Source: Arthrobacter sp. DNA4 (GTDB lineage Bacteria; Actinomycetota; Actinomycetes; Actinomycetales; Micrococcaceae). From it: DNA of 64,000 nucleotides. The notes beneath the pieces were generated by a model. It did not search any database. It saw only the letters and a list, made by a program, of their open reading frames with translations, and had not been told where the DNA came from. Positions 9,119 to 19,287 of the stretch are shown one piece after another; position 1 is the stretch's first letter; the number at the start of each line of letters is the position of its first letter. The DNA lies in NCBI RefSeq assembly GCF_024362385.1, contig NZ_CP101466.1:992001-1056000 (forward strand), in the 5' to 3' direction. A program made the position numbers and the translations under genes.

Positions 9119-10321
9119 TCAGCCCTCGTTGGCGGCAGCCCGCACCTGGGCTTTGTCGTGCTGGTCATGGGCGGTCCGGATCAGGTCCAGGAACTCGGTC
9201 TCATTGCGGATCAGCCGCTTGTACTTCTCGGGGAGCTTGCGGATCTGGTCCTCCTCACGGACCATCCTGGCAAAGATCTTGTCCCGCTCCGCCATGTCCG
9301 TCTCGTAGTTGAGGTCCACGTACTCGGTGGCATGCCGCCTTGCCCCCGAGACCGCGTTCTTGGCCTTGCCCTTGGGGCTGAAGACAGACGCCAGGATGGT
9401 CACCACGAGCACCCCGAGGATCACGCTGAGTGACAGGCCGGTGCTGACCTCCACCACGTTGACGTGCTCGCCGTCGTTGATGAACGGCAGGGTGTTCTCG
9501 TGCAGGGCATGCAGGATGAGCTTCACGCCGATGAAGCCAAGGATGACCGCCAGGCCGTAGGAGAGGAAGATCAGCCGGTCCAGGAGGCCGTCGATCAGGA
9601 AGAACAGCTGCCGCAGGCCCATCAGCGAGAACGCGGTGGCTGTGAAAACGACGAAGACGTTCTGGGTCAGGCCGAAGATGGCCGGGATCGAGTCCAGGGC
9701 GAACAGGATGTCCGTGCCGCCAATGGCCACCATGACCAGCAGCATTGGGGTCAGGACCCGCTTGCCGTTCTCCACTGTGAAGAGTTTGTCGCCGTCGTAA
9801 TGTTGGGAGGCAGGCAGCAGTTTCTTGGCAAGCCGGACCACCAGGCCGTCGGAGTCGTCATCGTGGTCGTCCGGCTTGAGCAGGTTTCCGGCCGTGACCA
9901 GCAGGATGAGCCCAAAAATGTAGAACACCCAGGCAAAGCTGTTGATCAGTGCCGCGCCCAGGAAGATGAACGCCGTACGCGCGATCAGGGAGAACACGAT
10001 GCCGAACAACAGCACCTTCTGCTGGTCCGCTCGGGGCACCTTGAAGCTGGCCATGATGATCAGGAAGACGAAGAGGTTGTCCACCGACAACGCCTTTTCC
10101 GTGACGTAGTAAGCAAAGTATTCGGTGCCCATGTCGGCGCCCCCGAACAGCAGCACAACCAGGCCGAACACCACCGCGATGGTCACATAGATGGCGGACC
10201 ACGTGGCCGATTCCTTGAGGGAGGGGGTGTGGGCCTTGCGGACGTGGAAGAAGAAATCGAAGGCCAGCAGCCCGATGATTCCGGCAATGGTCAGGGTCCA
10301 GACATACGCAGGTACTTCCAC
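9119..10321 (-). CDS. TerC/Alx family integral membrane protein
   Basis: A 400-aa membrane protein with about nine hydrophobic helices. It has the TerC hallmark acidic motifs: FDFFFH near residue 21, EKALSVDNLFVFLII near 79, and GGTDILFALDSIPAIFG in the second half. Alx/TerC proteins are linked to manganese export and metal or tellurite stress. The cytoplasmic C-terminal tail of about 70 residues is charged (MAERDKIFARMVREEDQIRKL). The start is a GTG at 10321. It lies 37 bp downstream of recQ on the same strand, so they may be co-transcribed; no manganese riboswitch can fit in that gap. Confidence 0.85.
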   Translation of the reverse strand: MEVPAYVWTLTIAGIIGLLAFDFFFHVRKAHTPSLKESATWSAIYVTIAVVFGLVVLLFGGADMGTEYFAYYVTEKALSVDNLFVFLIIMASFKVPRADQQKVLLFGIVFSLIARTAFIFLGAALINSFAWVFYIFGLILLVTAGNLLKPDDHDDDSDGLVVRLAKKLLPASQHYDGDKLFTVENGKRVLTPMLLVMVAIGGTDILFALDSIPAIFGLTQNVFVVFTATAFSLMGLRQLFFLIDGLLDRLIFLSYGLAVILGFIGVKLILHALHENTLPFINDGEHVNVVEVSTGLSLSVILGVLVVTILASVFSPKGKAKNAVSGARRHATEYVDLNYETDMAERDKIFARMVREEDQIRKLPEKYKRLIRNETEFLDLIRTAHDQHDKAQVRAAANEG

Positions 10322-10358
10322 GCGCGGGGCCTTTCGTCGGAGGGTCCTCCCAGCCTAC

Positions 10359-12089
10359 CTAAGCGGGCTTCAGGAGTTGATGCTCCACCACGGCCGCCCG
10401 CGACAGCGTCTTGTACCCCTCCTGCTCAAAGAGCACCGTGATGACATCGTCCTCGTGCCGCATCACCAGGCCGGGGCCCCATTCCTTGTGGACCACCGTG
10501 GACTGCAGCGGGAATGGCTCGTCGGCCGCGGGAGCCTGGACCCCGCCGTCGGACGCCTTCTTGCCGTGGTCCTTCTTCCCCGACTGCTTCCGGCCCTCCC
10601 GCGCGCCGTCCTGCCGCGCCCCGTCTTCCTGCGCTCCCGGAGCGGCCGCGCACCCGTCGCAGTTTCCGCAGGGCTCCGGAAGGTCCTCGCCAAAGTAGCC
10701 CAGCAGGAATTGCCGGCGGCAGCCGTCAGTTTCCGCGTAGGCGCGCATCATGGTGAGCCGGGATTGGTCCACGCGCTGGCGGGCGCCGGCCAGTTCGACG
10801 GCGTCGGCCACCAGCGCGGGCAGCTTTGCCTTGGATGTCAGCCGGACTCCCCGTTTGCCGGCACTGACCGCGCCGGTCTCCTCCAGCTGGTTCAGAAGCC
10901 CCGTAATGCGCCGGGCCTTGAAACCCGTCAATTCAGCGAGGGAGGACTTTGGGGTGGGGGCATGGGCCGCCTTGAGGACCTTTAGTACCTCACGGAGCGA
11001 ATCGGGATCAGGGGAGTGGGTGCCGAAGAATTTCCGCAGGCCCAGGTCCTCCGAGCGGTAGTGCAGGATGGCGGATGCCGGTTCGCCGTCCCTGCCTGCC
11101 CGTCCGATTTCCTGGTAGTAGGAGTCCAGCGATTCGGGGATGTCGGCGTGGACCACAAAACGGACGTTGGGCTTGTCGATGCCCATGCCGAACGCGGTGG
11201 TGGCCACCACCACGTCCAGTTTGTCGTCCATGAACAGCTCCTGGATGTATTCCCTGTCCCTGGCGGAACGGCCTGCGTGGTATGCCTCCGCTCGCAGCCC
11301 CTCCTTGGCCAGCTTGGCCGCGTATTTTTCCGTGTCCTTGCGGGTGGCAGCGTAAAGGAGTCCCTGCCCGCTTCGTGCCAGTTCCGCTACCTGCTCAAGC
11401 ACGGCCTTGCGCTTGCCCGTATCTTCGTGGTGCCGGACCACGTCAAGGGTGATGTTGGGCCGGTCGAAACCATGCACCAGCACCAGGGGCTTCTCCATGC
11501 CGAGCCGCTCCACGATTTCGTCCCGGACCGGCGGGGAGGCCGTGGCCGTCAGGGCAGCCACGGGTGGGTTGCCCAATTGAGCGCGGACATTTCCCAGCGC
11601 GAGGTAGTCCGGTCGGAAGTCGTGCCCCCACGAGGAGACGCAGTGTGCCTCGTCCACCACGAACAGCGTGATGTTTAGGGCTTTGATCCGGTCCACGGTT
11701 GACTGCTTGGCCAGCTGTTCCGGGGCGAGGAACAGGAACACTGCCGTGCCCTCCTCGGCGGCCTGCCAGGAGGCCTCCACGTCGGCGTCGCTGTGCGAGG
11801 AGTTGATGGCCACCGCGGCGCCCGGTCCGAGGACCTGGGACAGGCCGTCCAGCTGGTCCTCCTGCAGGGCAATCAGCGGAGAAACTACGACGGCGGGACG
11901 TCCTGTTGCCTTGTGCAGGTGCAGGGCTGCCACCTGGTAGATGGCGGATTTGCCGTAACCAGTGGGCATGACGGCCAGGACGTCGCGGCCCCCGGCAAGG
12001 GCGGCCATGCCGGCCAGTTGGCCGTCCCGCAGGTCCGGAAGGTTGAAGGGTGATGCAGCAAGCGCCCGAAGGGCAGATTCGTCGGACAT
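10359..12089 (-). CDS. recQ: RecQ-family ATP-dependent DNA helicase
   Basis: A 576-aa superfamily 2 helicase for recombination and fork repair. It shows Walker A TGYGKS (residues 43-48), the DEAH box VVDEAHCVSSWGHDFRPDY (near 140), TATASP (motif III), the C-terminal motif V/VI TTAFGMGIDKPNVRFV and QEIGRAGRDG, and a RecQ-Ct zinc site (CRRQFLL...CGNCDGC). After a Lys/Gly-rich linker the protein ends with a small beta-rich module (STVVHKEWGPGLVMRHEDD) of the kind seen at UvrD/PcrA C-termini, rather than a classical HRDC domain. It is the upstream member of a likely recQ-terC pair. Confidence 0.93.
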   Translation of the reverse strand: MSDESALRALAASPFNLPDLRDGQLAGMAALAGGRDVLAVMPTGYGKSAIYQVAALHLHKATGRPAVVVSPLIALQEDQLDGLSQVLGPGAAVAINSSHSDADVEASWQAAEEGTAVFLFLAPEQLAKQSTVDRIKALNITLFVVDEAHCVSSWGHDFRPDYLALGNVRAQLGNPPVAALTATASPPVRDEIVERLGMEKPLVLVHGFDRPNITLDVVRHHEDTGKRKAVLEQVAELARSGQGLLYAATRKDTEKYAAKLAKEGLRAEAYHAGRSARDREYIQELFMDDKLDVVVATTAFGMGIDKPNVRFVVHADIPESLDSYYQEIGRAGRDGEPASAILHYRSEDLGLRKFFGTHSPDPDSLREVLKVLKAAHAPTPKSSLAELTGFKARRITGLLNQLEETGAVSAGKRGVRLTSKAKLPALVADAVELAGARQRVDQSRLTMMRAYAETDGCRRQFLLGYFGEDLPEPCGNCDGCAAAPGAQEDGARQDGAREGRKQSGKKDHGKKASDGGVQAPAADEPFPLQSTVVHKEWGPGLVMRHEDDVITVLFEQEGYKTLSRAAVVEHQLLKPA

Positions 12090-12203
12090 GAAAAGGGGCT
12101 CCGCACAGAAGAAACCTGCGGCCGCTTGCTTCAGCCGTGAAAACCACCCTACGCCAGCCCCGCCCCGTCGTCGTAAACTCCGGGGCCTATGTGGAAAAGC
12201 GCC

Positions 12204-12243
12204 GGGCTGGAGCGCCGCGTGCCAGACGCCGGTGCTCCAGCCC
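12204..12243 (-). terminator. hairpin terminator downstream of the aldo/keto reductase
   Basis: A 10-bp perfect stem, GGGCTGGAGC at 12204-12213 with 12234-12243, and a 20-base loop that can pair partly. Read on the minus strand it is followed by GGCGCTTTTCC. It begins 15 bases after the reductase stop. Confidence 0.55.
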
Positions 12244-12257
12244 GTGCGGGTGCCGCG

Positions 12258-13232
<975 letters not shown>

Positions 13233-13548
13233 GCCGTTCTCCTCAACGGTAGAACTTGCCTGGGAACCGGCCATCCTGCGTCCGTGTCCGGACTGCGGGG
13301 CCGGTCGGTACAGCGTACGCCGTGGTTGGCACTTCCCCACGGGAAGCCTCCGGTAAACAAGGGGCTTCCACCCCTAGACCCTTCTCATGGCCGTGCCTAG
13401 ACTGATCGAATCCCCACCCGGGAACCGGTACCTGACCATGCCAAACATCAGGATGCACACAAACCGGCCAGGGCTGTTACCCGCACGGGATGTCCCACCT
13501 AACCAGATCATGGCCGTCCCACCGGACGCCTGACTATAGGAGCGCTAG
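13233..13548. other. intergenic region between the aldo/keto reductase and fdhA
   Basis: It holds an inverted repeat GGAAGCC (13342-13348) / GGCTTCC (13373-13379) with a 24-base loop. A -10-like TAGACT lies at 13398-13403 and could start an fdhA transcript with a leader of about 140 bases. No small ORF or known RNA is seen. Confidence 0.35.
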
Positions 13549-14760
13549 ATGACAGGGAACAAAGCCGTTGCCTACAAAGAAGCGGGCAAGGTCGAAGTAA
13601 TTGACATTGATTACCCAACGTTTGAGCTCAAGGACGGGCCAGGGGTCAACCCCGCGAACGTCGGGCGGCCGGTCAACCACGGGGTCATTCTGAAGACGGT
13701 GGCCACCAACATTTGCGGATCCGACCAGCACATGGTCCGCGGCCGCACCACAGCTCCGCCCAACCTGGTGCTGGGGCACGAAATCACCGGCGAAGTGGTG
13801 GAAGTGGGCCGGGACGTGGAGTTCATCAAGGTGGGCGACCTCTGTTCGGTGCCGTTCAACATTGCCTGCGGCCGCTGCCGGAACTGCAAGGAGCGCAAGA
13901 CCGGTATCTGCCTCAACGTCAATCCCGCCCGGCCAGGCGCTGCCTACGGATACGTGGATATGGGCGGCTGGGTGGGCGGCCAGGCCAACTATGTCCTGGT
14001 GCCCTACGCCGACTGGAACCTGCTGAAGTTCCCGGACAAGGACCGGGCCATGGAGAAGATTATGGACCTGGCCATGCTCTCGGACATCTTCCCCACCGGG
14101 TTTCATGGCGCCACCACAGCCGGCGTCGGCGTCGGCTCGACCGTGTACATTGCAGGGGCCGGTCCGGTGGGCCTCGCAGCGGCGACCAGCGCACATCTGC
14201 TGGGTGCCGCCGTCGTCATTGTTGGCGACATGAACGAAGACCGGCTGGAGCGGGCGCGCAGCTTCGGCTGTGAAACCGTGAACCTGACCCAGGGTGAGCC
14301 GAAGGACCAGATCGAGCAGATCCTGGGCATTCCGGAGGTTGACTGCGCCGTTGACGCGGTCGGCTTCGAAGCCCGCGGCCACGGCAAGGGAGCACAGGAA
14401 GCGCCCGCAACCGTGCTGAACACCTTGATGGACATCACCGCCGCGGGCGGTGCCCTGGGTATCCCCGGTCTGTACGTGACGGGCGATCCGGGCGGCATTG
14501 ACGAGGCAGCCAAGAAGGGGTCCCTGAGCCTTAGCCTTGGCACCGGTTGGGCAAAGTCGTTGAGCTTCACCACCGGCCAGTGCCCCGTTATGAAGTACAA
14601 CCGTCAGCTGATGATGGCCATCCTGAATGACAAGGTCAACATCGCCAAGAACGTCAACGCCAAGGCAATCCCGTTGGAGGAGGCACCCAAGGGCTACGCG
14701 GAGTTCGACGCCGGCGCAGCCACCAAGTACGTCCTGAACCCGAACGGCTACCTGAGCTGA
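13549..14760 (+). CDS. fdhA: glutathione-independent formaldehyde dehydrogenase
   Basis: A 403-aa zinc-dependent medium-chain dehydrogenase that oxidises formaldehyde to formate with NAD. It has catalytic zinc ligands in NICGSDQH and GHEITGEVVEVG, the structural zinc cysteines in CGRCRNCKERKTGIC, and a Rossmann motif AGAGPVGLAA. Long-form inserts such as GGWVGGQANYVLVPYADWNLL and the C-terminal GTGWAKSLSFTTGQCPVMKYN are diagnostic of the Pseudomonas putida-type enzyme, which holds its NAD tightly. AGGAG is 6 bases before the ATG. It is monocistronic and likely serves detoxification or methyl-group catabolism. Confidence 0.93.
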   Translation: MTGNKAVAYKEAGKVEVIDIDYPTFELKDGPGVNPANVGRPVNHGVILKTVATNICGSDQHMVRGRTTAPPNLVLGHEITGEVVEVGRDVEFIKVGDLCSVPFNIACGRCRNCKERKTGICLNVNPARPGAAYGYVDMGGWVGGQANYVLVPYADWNLLKFPDKDRAMEKIMDLAMLSDIFPTGFHGATTAGVGVGSTVYIAGAGPVGLAAATSAHLLGAAVVIVGDMNEDRLERARSFGCETVNLTQGEPKDQIEQILGIPEVDCAVDAVGFEARGHGKGAQEAPATVLNTLMDITAAGGALGIPGLYVTGDPGGIDEAAKKGSLSLSLGTGWAKSLSFTTGQCPVMKYNRQLMMAILNDKVNIAKNVNAKAIPLEEAPKGYAEFDAGAATKYVLNPNGYLS

Positions 14761-14873
14761 CACGGCGGCGGGCGGGGATGTTGCCAAGGAACCCTCACTT
14801 GCGGAAATAAGAGCGGACCGGGCCGGGCTAGGCTTTGCACGGTCAGCACACACCCGCAACTGAAGGAGTTCCC

Positions 14874-15227
14874 TTGAGCGACATCACCGTCCGCCACACC
14901 CCTGGGCGCGAACGCTTCGAGATTCTTGATGCCGGCAATGTCATCGGCAAGGCGGCGTACAAGGAGTACGACGGCGGGGAGTCGCCGCAGCGGATCTTCT
15001 ACCACACGGTCATCAACGAGGAATACGGCGGGCAGGGCCTGGCCGGCCGTCTGGCCACGGCCGCCCTGGACAGCACGGTGGGGGACGGCATCGGCATCGT
15101 CCCGGTGTGCCCGTTCATCAAGAAGTTCCTGGCCAAGCACCCCGAATACCTGGGCAGCGTGGTGGCCGTTGCCCCGCCGCACCTGGAATTCCTGGAGACC
15201 GCGATCGCGGCCCGTACCCGCGGCTGA
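14874..15227 (+). CDS. GNAT-like N-acetyltransferase (YjdJ/COG2388 type)
   Basis: A 117-aa protein of the minimal GNAT family. It shows ILDAGNVIGKAAYKEYDGG, then the acetyl-CoA loop region INEEYGGQGLAGRLATAALD, and VPVCPFIKKFLAKHPEY, as in the YjdJ family. The start was taken as a TTG at 14874 because AAGGAG lies 5 bases upstream and the protein then begins MSDITVRHTPG; the longer frame lacks a ribosome binding site. A -10-like TAGGCT sits at 14828-14833. Substrate unknown. Confidence 0.85.
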   Translation: MSDITVRHTPGRERFEILDAGNVIGKAAYKEYDGGESPQRIFYHTVINEEYGGQGLAGRLATAALDSTVGDGIGIVPVCPFIKKFLAKHPEYLGSVVAVAPPHLEFLETAIAARTRG

Positions 15228-15457
15228 CTTTTCGACAGGCAAACTGATTCCCCAGCGCGGTCTGATTTCCCGTTCGAACCTCGGTTTCGACGCGCAAAAC
15301 CGTCTTCGAACCGGATATTCCCTGGCGTGGCCGGTATTCGGGCCGCGCGGGGTAATTCGCGCGCCGGCAGCAGTTTTGCGCGTCGTGGGGACCGCTCGGC
15401 GGAACACCCGGCAAGCCTTCAGGAAGCTCCCAACCTCCGGTGATTTAATCAGCACTT
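15228..15457. other. intergenic region with spaced inverted repeat
   Basis: ACGCGCAAAAC (15290-15300) is complementary to GTTTTGCGCGT (15373-15383), closing a stretch of about 94 bases. The palindrome GTTCGAAC lies nearby at 15272-15279. No ORF is visible. Confidence 0.3.
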
Positions 15458-15490
15458 GTCAGCGCGGCTCAACGCCGCGCTGACGTTGTT
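15458..15490 (+). terminator. intrinsic terminator
   Basis: A perfect 11-bp stem, GTCAGCGCGGC (15458-15468) with 15474-15484, and a TCAAC loop, followed by GTTGTTTTGTG. This is the best-formed rho-independent terminator in this part of the window, and probably ends transcripts from the acetyltransferase. Confidence 0.7.
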
Positions 15491-15523
15491 TTGTGATTGC
15501 CGAGGCGGGACAGGAGCCCTTGT

Positions 15524-16459
15524 ATGTCCATGCACCCCGTGGTGCCCAAACCAGGCCGCGACGCTCCGCCGCCGGCACCGGGCAAGCCGTCTTCAGGCAA
15601 GGCACGGGGCAACAGAAGGCTGGTGATCCTGGCCCTTGCCGTGGTGCTGGTCATCGTCGGCACCATCACCCTGGCCGTGGTCCGGTCCGAGCCGCCGACG
15701 GGGGCAGCGGTTCCCACCGAGCCCGCGGTGCCGGCGGCACCGGTGGCGGCAGCCCCGCCGTCGTTGCAGGACAGCGTGGACAGCATCCTCAGCGAAGCCG
15801 ACGAATACCGGATTGGGCTGGCGCTCGCCGACGTGTCCGGGGGCGCCGAGCGGACGTTCGGCGATGAAAGCACCTTTACCGCGGCCAGCACGGCGAAGAT
15901 CCTGACCGCCGCCGCCTACTACCACCTCGTGGAGAACGGGCAGGCAAGCCTTGACGAACCCATGGGCGACTACGACGCAGCGTTCCAGCTCAAAGCCATG
16001 GTCAACAACAGCAACAACGATTCCTGGCTGTTGCTCATGGACGCGGTAGGCCACCCGCAGCTGACCGCCTACGCGGCCTCCATCGGCGTCGCGTACGACC
16101 CCGATCAGAACCTGCTGACCGCCGCGGACATGGCCCTGATCCTGAAGAAGCTGTACGCGGGGGAGCTCCTGGACAAGGACAACACGGAGCAGCTGCTGAG
16201 CTACATGCAGGACACCAACAACGAGGACCTCATTCCTGCCGGGTCGCGATCCGGCGTGGACGTGCACCACAAGTACGGGGAAGTGTCCGGGGAACTGCAC
16301 GACGCTGCGCTCCTGAGTTACCGCGGGTCGACGTTCGCGCTGGTGATCTTTACGGAGAACCCGGAGGGCGTGCCGGATGACGGACAGGCAGAGGTGATCC
16401 GGGACCTTACCCGGGCAGTCGAGGACGCGCTGTTCCCGGTGGGACTGACGGGCAAGTAG
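15524..16459 (+). CDS. class A beta-lactamase-like serine hydrolase, membrane-anchored
   Basis: A 311-aa protein. An N-terminal transmembrane segment (residues about 32-53) anchors a beta-lactamase2-type domain outside the cell. The active-site SxxK is S122-T-A-K125, the SxN-like motif is SNN (163-165), and HHKYG takes the place of the usual K[TS]G triad. The replaced third motif and the low overall resemblance to resistance enzymes suggest a cell-wall or unrelated serine hydrolase rather than a penicillinase. AGGAG lies 7 bases before the ATG at 15524, which supports this start over 15497. Confidence 0.8.
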   Translation: MSMHPVVPKPGRDAPPPAPGKPSSGKARGNRRLVILALAVVLVIVGTITLAVVRSEPPTGAAVPTEPAVPAAPVAAAPPSLQDSVDSILSEADEYRIGLALADVSGGAERTFGDESTFTAASTAKILTAAAYYHLVENGQASLDEPMGDYDAAFQLKAMVNNSNNDSWLLLMDAVGHPQLTAYAASIGVAYDPDQNLLTAADMALILKKLYAGELLDKDNTEQLLSYMQDTNNEDLIPAGSRSGVDVHHKYGEVSGELHDAALLSYRGSTFALVIFTENPEGVPDDGQAEVIRDLTRAVEDALFPVGLTGK

Positions 16460-16526
16460 CGAACTTCACACCACGCCGGGATCCCCCAAGTCGTCCCCGG
16501 CGGCACGTTTGGGCCAGACTGTTACC

Positions 16527-17888
16527 GTGAGCAACAACCCCCGGACTGCCCTGGCCGTCGCCGGCCTCAGCCTGGGCACGGCACTGAACCCGCTGAACTC
16601 CTCCATGATCGCCGTGGCACTGGTGGTGCTCCGCGCAGACTTCGGGCTCGACGTCGCTGCCGTCACCTGGGTGGTCACGTCCTTCTACCTGGCCTCTGCC
16701 GCCGGCCAGCCCGTCATGGGCCGGCTCGCCGACCGGTTCGGCCCGCGGCGGATGTTCCTGCTGGGCATGGGGCTGGTGGCCCTCACCTGCGCCCTGGCTC
16801 CGCTGGCCCCCAACTTCGCCCTGCTCTGCGTCGCACGGGCCGTCATGGCCCTCGGCACGGCCACCGCCTATCCCAGTGCGGTGGTGATGGTCGGTGTGCT
16901 CGCGCACCAGACGAAGGTGGATACGGCACGTCCGCTGGGCCTGCTGCAAATGGCCAACACGTCCGCCGCCGCGGTGGGTCCCGTGGTGGGTGGCCTGCTG
17001 GTGGGCTTCGTGGGCTGGGAGTCCCTGTTCCTGGTCAATGTCCCGCTCGCCCTGGCGGCGCTGCTGATTGTGCGGAAGGCCGCCCCGCCGGACAAGGCCC
17101 GGGAGCGCGGCAGCGTGGCGGAGCTGGTGCGGGACTCGGACCTGCCGGGCATCGCCGGATTCATCGGCGCGCTGCTGCTGGTCATGATGGCCGCGCTGAA
17201 CGTGGCACCGGACTACCGCTGGCTGATGCTTGCAGGTGGAACCGTCATCGCAGCGCTGTTCGCCTGGCGCGAGCTGCGCTTCGCCAAGCCGTTCCTGGAC
17301 CTGCGGCTGCTGGGCCGGAACAGGCCGCTGATGCTGGTGTACCTGGCCTTCGCCGTTTTCAGCAGCGTCTACTACTTCGTCTTCTTTGGCCTCCCACAAC
17401 TCCTGCAGGAAGCCGGCGGCTACGATCCCGGCGTGGTGGGCCTGCTGATGCTGCCGCTGGCCGGCATGTCCGTGGTAGCCACCCCATGGGCAGTCTCTGC
17501 AATGGGAAGGTTCGGGGTCCGGCGGGTGCTGCTTGCCGGCGTCGTCCTCTTGACGGTGGCGGCGGCCCTCATGTGGTTGCTGACCGGCACGCTTGCCATC
17601 CCCGTCGTGGTGGTCCTCACTGCCCTCATGGGCATCCCGTACGGGACTGTGGGTATCGCCTCCAATCAGGGCATGTTTGTGTCCACCCGGCCGCAGGACC
17701 GGGGCGTCGCTGCCGGGATCTACCAAACCTGCCGCTACGTCGGGGCGATCACCGCCACCGTGATGATCGGCGTTTTCGCGTCCGGCGGCGTGCACCAGGA
17801 CAGCTGGATGCGGATGGTCCTGGCCATGCTGGTTCTCTGTGCCGTGACATTGGGGATCTCCGTATTCTGGCGGCAGCAAAAGGCGTAG
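16527..17888 (+). CDS. MFS transporter, 14-TM drug/H+ antiporter-like
   Basis: A 453-aa integral membrane protein with about 14 predicted helices, in the DHA2-type style. It has the loop motif GRLADRFGPRRMF between helices 2 and 3, and the GPVVGGLLVGFVGWESLFLVNVPL (motif C region) of antiporters. Drug or small-molecule export is likely; the substrate is unknown. The start was taken as a GTG at 16527, because CAGACT lies 6 bases upstream (leaderless pattern); a TTG at 16509 in the same frame is possible. It is followed closely by the dienelactone hydrolase. Confidence 0.85.
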   Translation: MSNNPRTALAVAGLSLGTALNPLNSSMIAVALVVLRADFGLDVAAVTWVVTSFYLASAAGQPVMGRLADRFGPRRMFLLGMGLVALTCALAPLAPNFALLCVARAVMALGTATAYPSAVVMVGVLAHQTKVDTARPLGLLQMANTSAAAVGPVVGGLLVGFVGWESLFLVNVPLALAALLIVRKAAPPDKARERGSVAELVRDSDLPGIAGFIGALLLVMMAALNVAPDYRWLMLAGGTVIAALFAWRELRFAKPFLDLRLLGRNRPLMLVYLAFAVFSSVYYFVFFGLPQLLQEAGGYDPGVVGLLMLPLAGMSVVATPWAVSAMGRFGVRRVLLAGVVLLTVAAALMWLLTGTLAIPVVVVLTALMGIPYGTVGIASNQGMFVSTRPQDRGVAAGIYQTCRYVGAITATVMIGVFASGGVHQDSWMRMVLAMLVLCAVTLGISVFWRQQKA

Positions 17889-17932
17889 CCCTACCTCTGG
17901 AAGGGCCCGGGGGAGCGTGCCATGCTGGCCCC

Positions 17933-18682
17933 ATGGGAAACATGATGACTCTGGGCAACGCCCAAACCGCCGTTCAGGCGTACATCAGTGAACCGGCCGG
18001 GGTTCCCAAAGGCGGCCTGGTGGTGGTCCACGAAGTGTGGGGGCTGGTGGGCCATACCAAGGATGTGGCTGACCGCTTCGCGGCGGAAGGCTACGTCGCA
18101 GTGGCCCCTGACCTGCTGTCCGGAGCCGGGGGAACGGCCGACCTGACAGGGGAGCTGCAGGAGGCGGCGTTCGATCCGGAACAACGCAGCAACGCCCAGC
18201 CGCGGTTGCGCAAGCACATGGCGCCGATGCGCTCCCCGGAGTATGCCAAACACGCAGTCGCCGCCCTCCGCGTGTGCTTTGACCACCTGGAAGGCGTGCC
18301 GGGATTGGCAGGGCGGGTGGCCGCGACGGGCTTCTGCCTGGGCGGGACCTACACCTTCTCCCTCGCCGTTGCCGAGCCGCGGCTGCGCGCCGCCGTGCCG
18401 TTCTACGGGCACGCCGAGTTCAAGGACGCAGAGCTGCGCGCCATCAACTGCCCCGTCCTGGCTTTTTACGGCGAGCAGGACGGCGCCCTCATGGAGGAGC
18501 TTCCCGGCCTGAAGTCACGGATGCGCTCAGCCGGCGTGGACTTCGAAGCCATTGTCTACCCGGGCACCGGCCATGCGTTCTTCAATGACACCAACAGGTA
18601 TACCTACAACGCCCCGGCGGCCGCCGATGCCTGGGCGCGAACGCTCACCTTTTTAGAACAGAGCCTTGGTGCCCCGGAATGA
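17933..18682 (+). CDS. dienelactone hydrolase family protein
   Basis: A 249-aa alpha/beta hydrolase. It has Glu34 in VVHEVWGL, the nucleophile Cys135 in GFCLGG, an Asp in YGEQDGAL and a His in PGTGHAFFND, which is the Cys-Asp-His triad plus Glu of carboxymethylenebutenolidase. It could act in aromatic compound degradation, but no other pathway genes adjoin it. The ATG at 17933 has CATGCT 6 bases upstream (leaderless pattern). The much longer open frame reaching back to 17486 is a shadow of the MFS gene. Confidence 0.9.
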   Translation: MGNMMTLGNAQTAVQAYISEPAGVPKGGLVVVHEVWGLVGHTKDVADRFAAEGYVAVAPDLLSGAGGTADLTGELQEAAFDPEQRSNAQPRLRKHMAPMRSPEYAKHAVAALRVCFDHLEGVPGLAGRVAATGFCLGGTYTFSLAVAEPRLRAAVPFYGHAEFKDAELRAINCPVLAFYGEQDGALMEELPGLKSRMRSAGVDFEAIVYPGTGHAFFNDTNRYTYNAPAAADAWARTLTFLEQSLGAPE

Positions 18683-18696
18683 CCGGCTGCCGCTGA

Positions 18697-19146
18697 CTAC
18701 GGGCAGTAGTGCGCCTCACGGTCGTACTGGACGGAGTTCCCCACCTGATGGGAATCCTCCCTTTCCCAGCACTGCCGGGTGCCGTCCGGGCCTGTCAGCG
18801 TGGTTTGCTCGCGGTAATGCTGGCCCATCTCGAACACCTGCCCGTCGCGGACCAGAAAATGGGAGTGCGTCTGGGTGCTGATGATCGTGGACGTGCTCCC
18901 ATCATTGGAGCTCAGGGCGTCCGTGTAGTTGCTCGAGGACGAGGAAGACTCGATCCCGCTGGGCGTTGAGACGTGGTTGCTGACCACGATGCCCGTGCGG
19001 CAGGTCTGGACCTCGCCGGTGGCCTTGCATTCGTTGAACTTGGTGACCTCTGCGCCGTTGCTGCTTGCGGCCTGTGCTGGTGCCGCGAGGGCCGCGGCAG
19101 CAAACGCCAGGGTAGCGCCAATGAGGGTGGTGCGTTTCGTGAACAT
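18697..19146 (-). CDS. secreted protein of unknown function
   Basis: A 149-aa protein with a clear Sec signal peptide (MFTKRTTLIGATLAFAAAAL..., cleavage near AQA/AS about residue 27). The mature part has four Cys (NECKA, VQTCRT, RQCWERE, HYCP), which probably form disulphides, and a Ser-rich stretch SSSSSSNYTD. I do not recognise the family. AGGAC lies about 9 bases before the ATG. It converges with the dienelactone hydrolase gene, and a candidate regulatory box lies upstream at 19288-19301. Confidence 0.75.
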   Translation of the reverse strand: MFTKRTTLIGATLAFAAAALAAPAQAASSNGAEVTKFNECKATGEVQTCRTGIVVSNHVSTPSGIESSSSSSNYTDALSSNDGSTSTIISTQTHSHFLVRDGQVFEMGQHYREQTTLTGPDGTRQCWEREDSHQVGNSVQYDREAHYCP

Positions 19147-19287
19147 TGTGGTGTGTCCTGTCTGCCGGGGTTTGGGAGCACCGTGCCCATGTGCCCCGTG
19201 GATAGGAAGCGGACGCGGGCTCCAGCCCCTTCTGGCCGTTTAGGCCAGCCGCTCCTTAACTGTGACCGGTACCGGGCCCTGCCCGTA

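Noticed and set aside
9119..10358. manganese (yybP-ykoY) riboswitch for the TerC-like gene
   Set aside because: Only 37 bp separate the gene from recQ, too short for the riboswitch and with no matching motif.
15524..16459. antibiotic-resistance beta-lactamase
   Set aside because: The SxxK and SxN-like motifs exist, but the third motif is HHKYG and the domain is membrane-tethered, so a resistance call is not supported.
16407..17879. 490-codon minus-strand open frame
   Set aside because: Antisense to the 14-TM MFS gene; no recognisable motifs.
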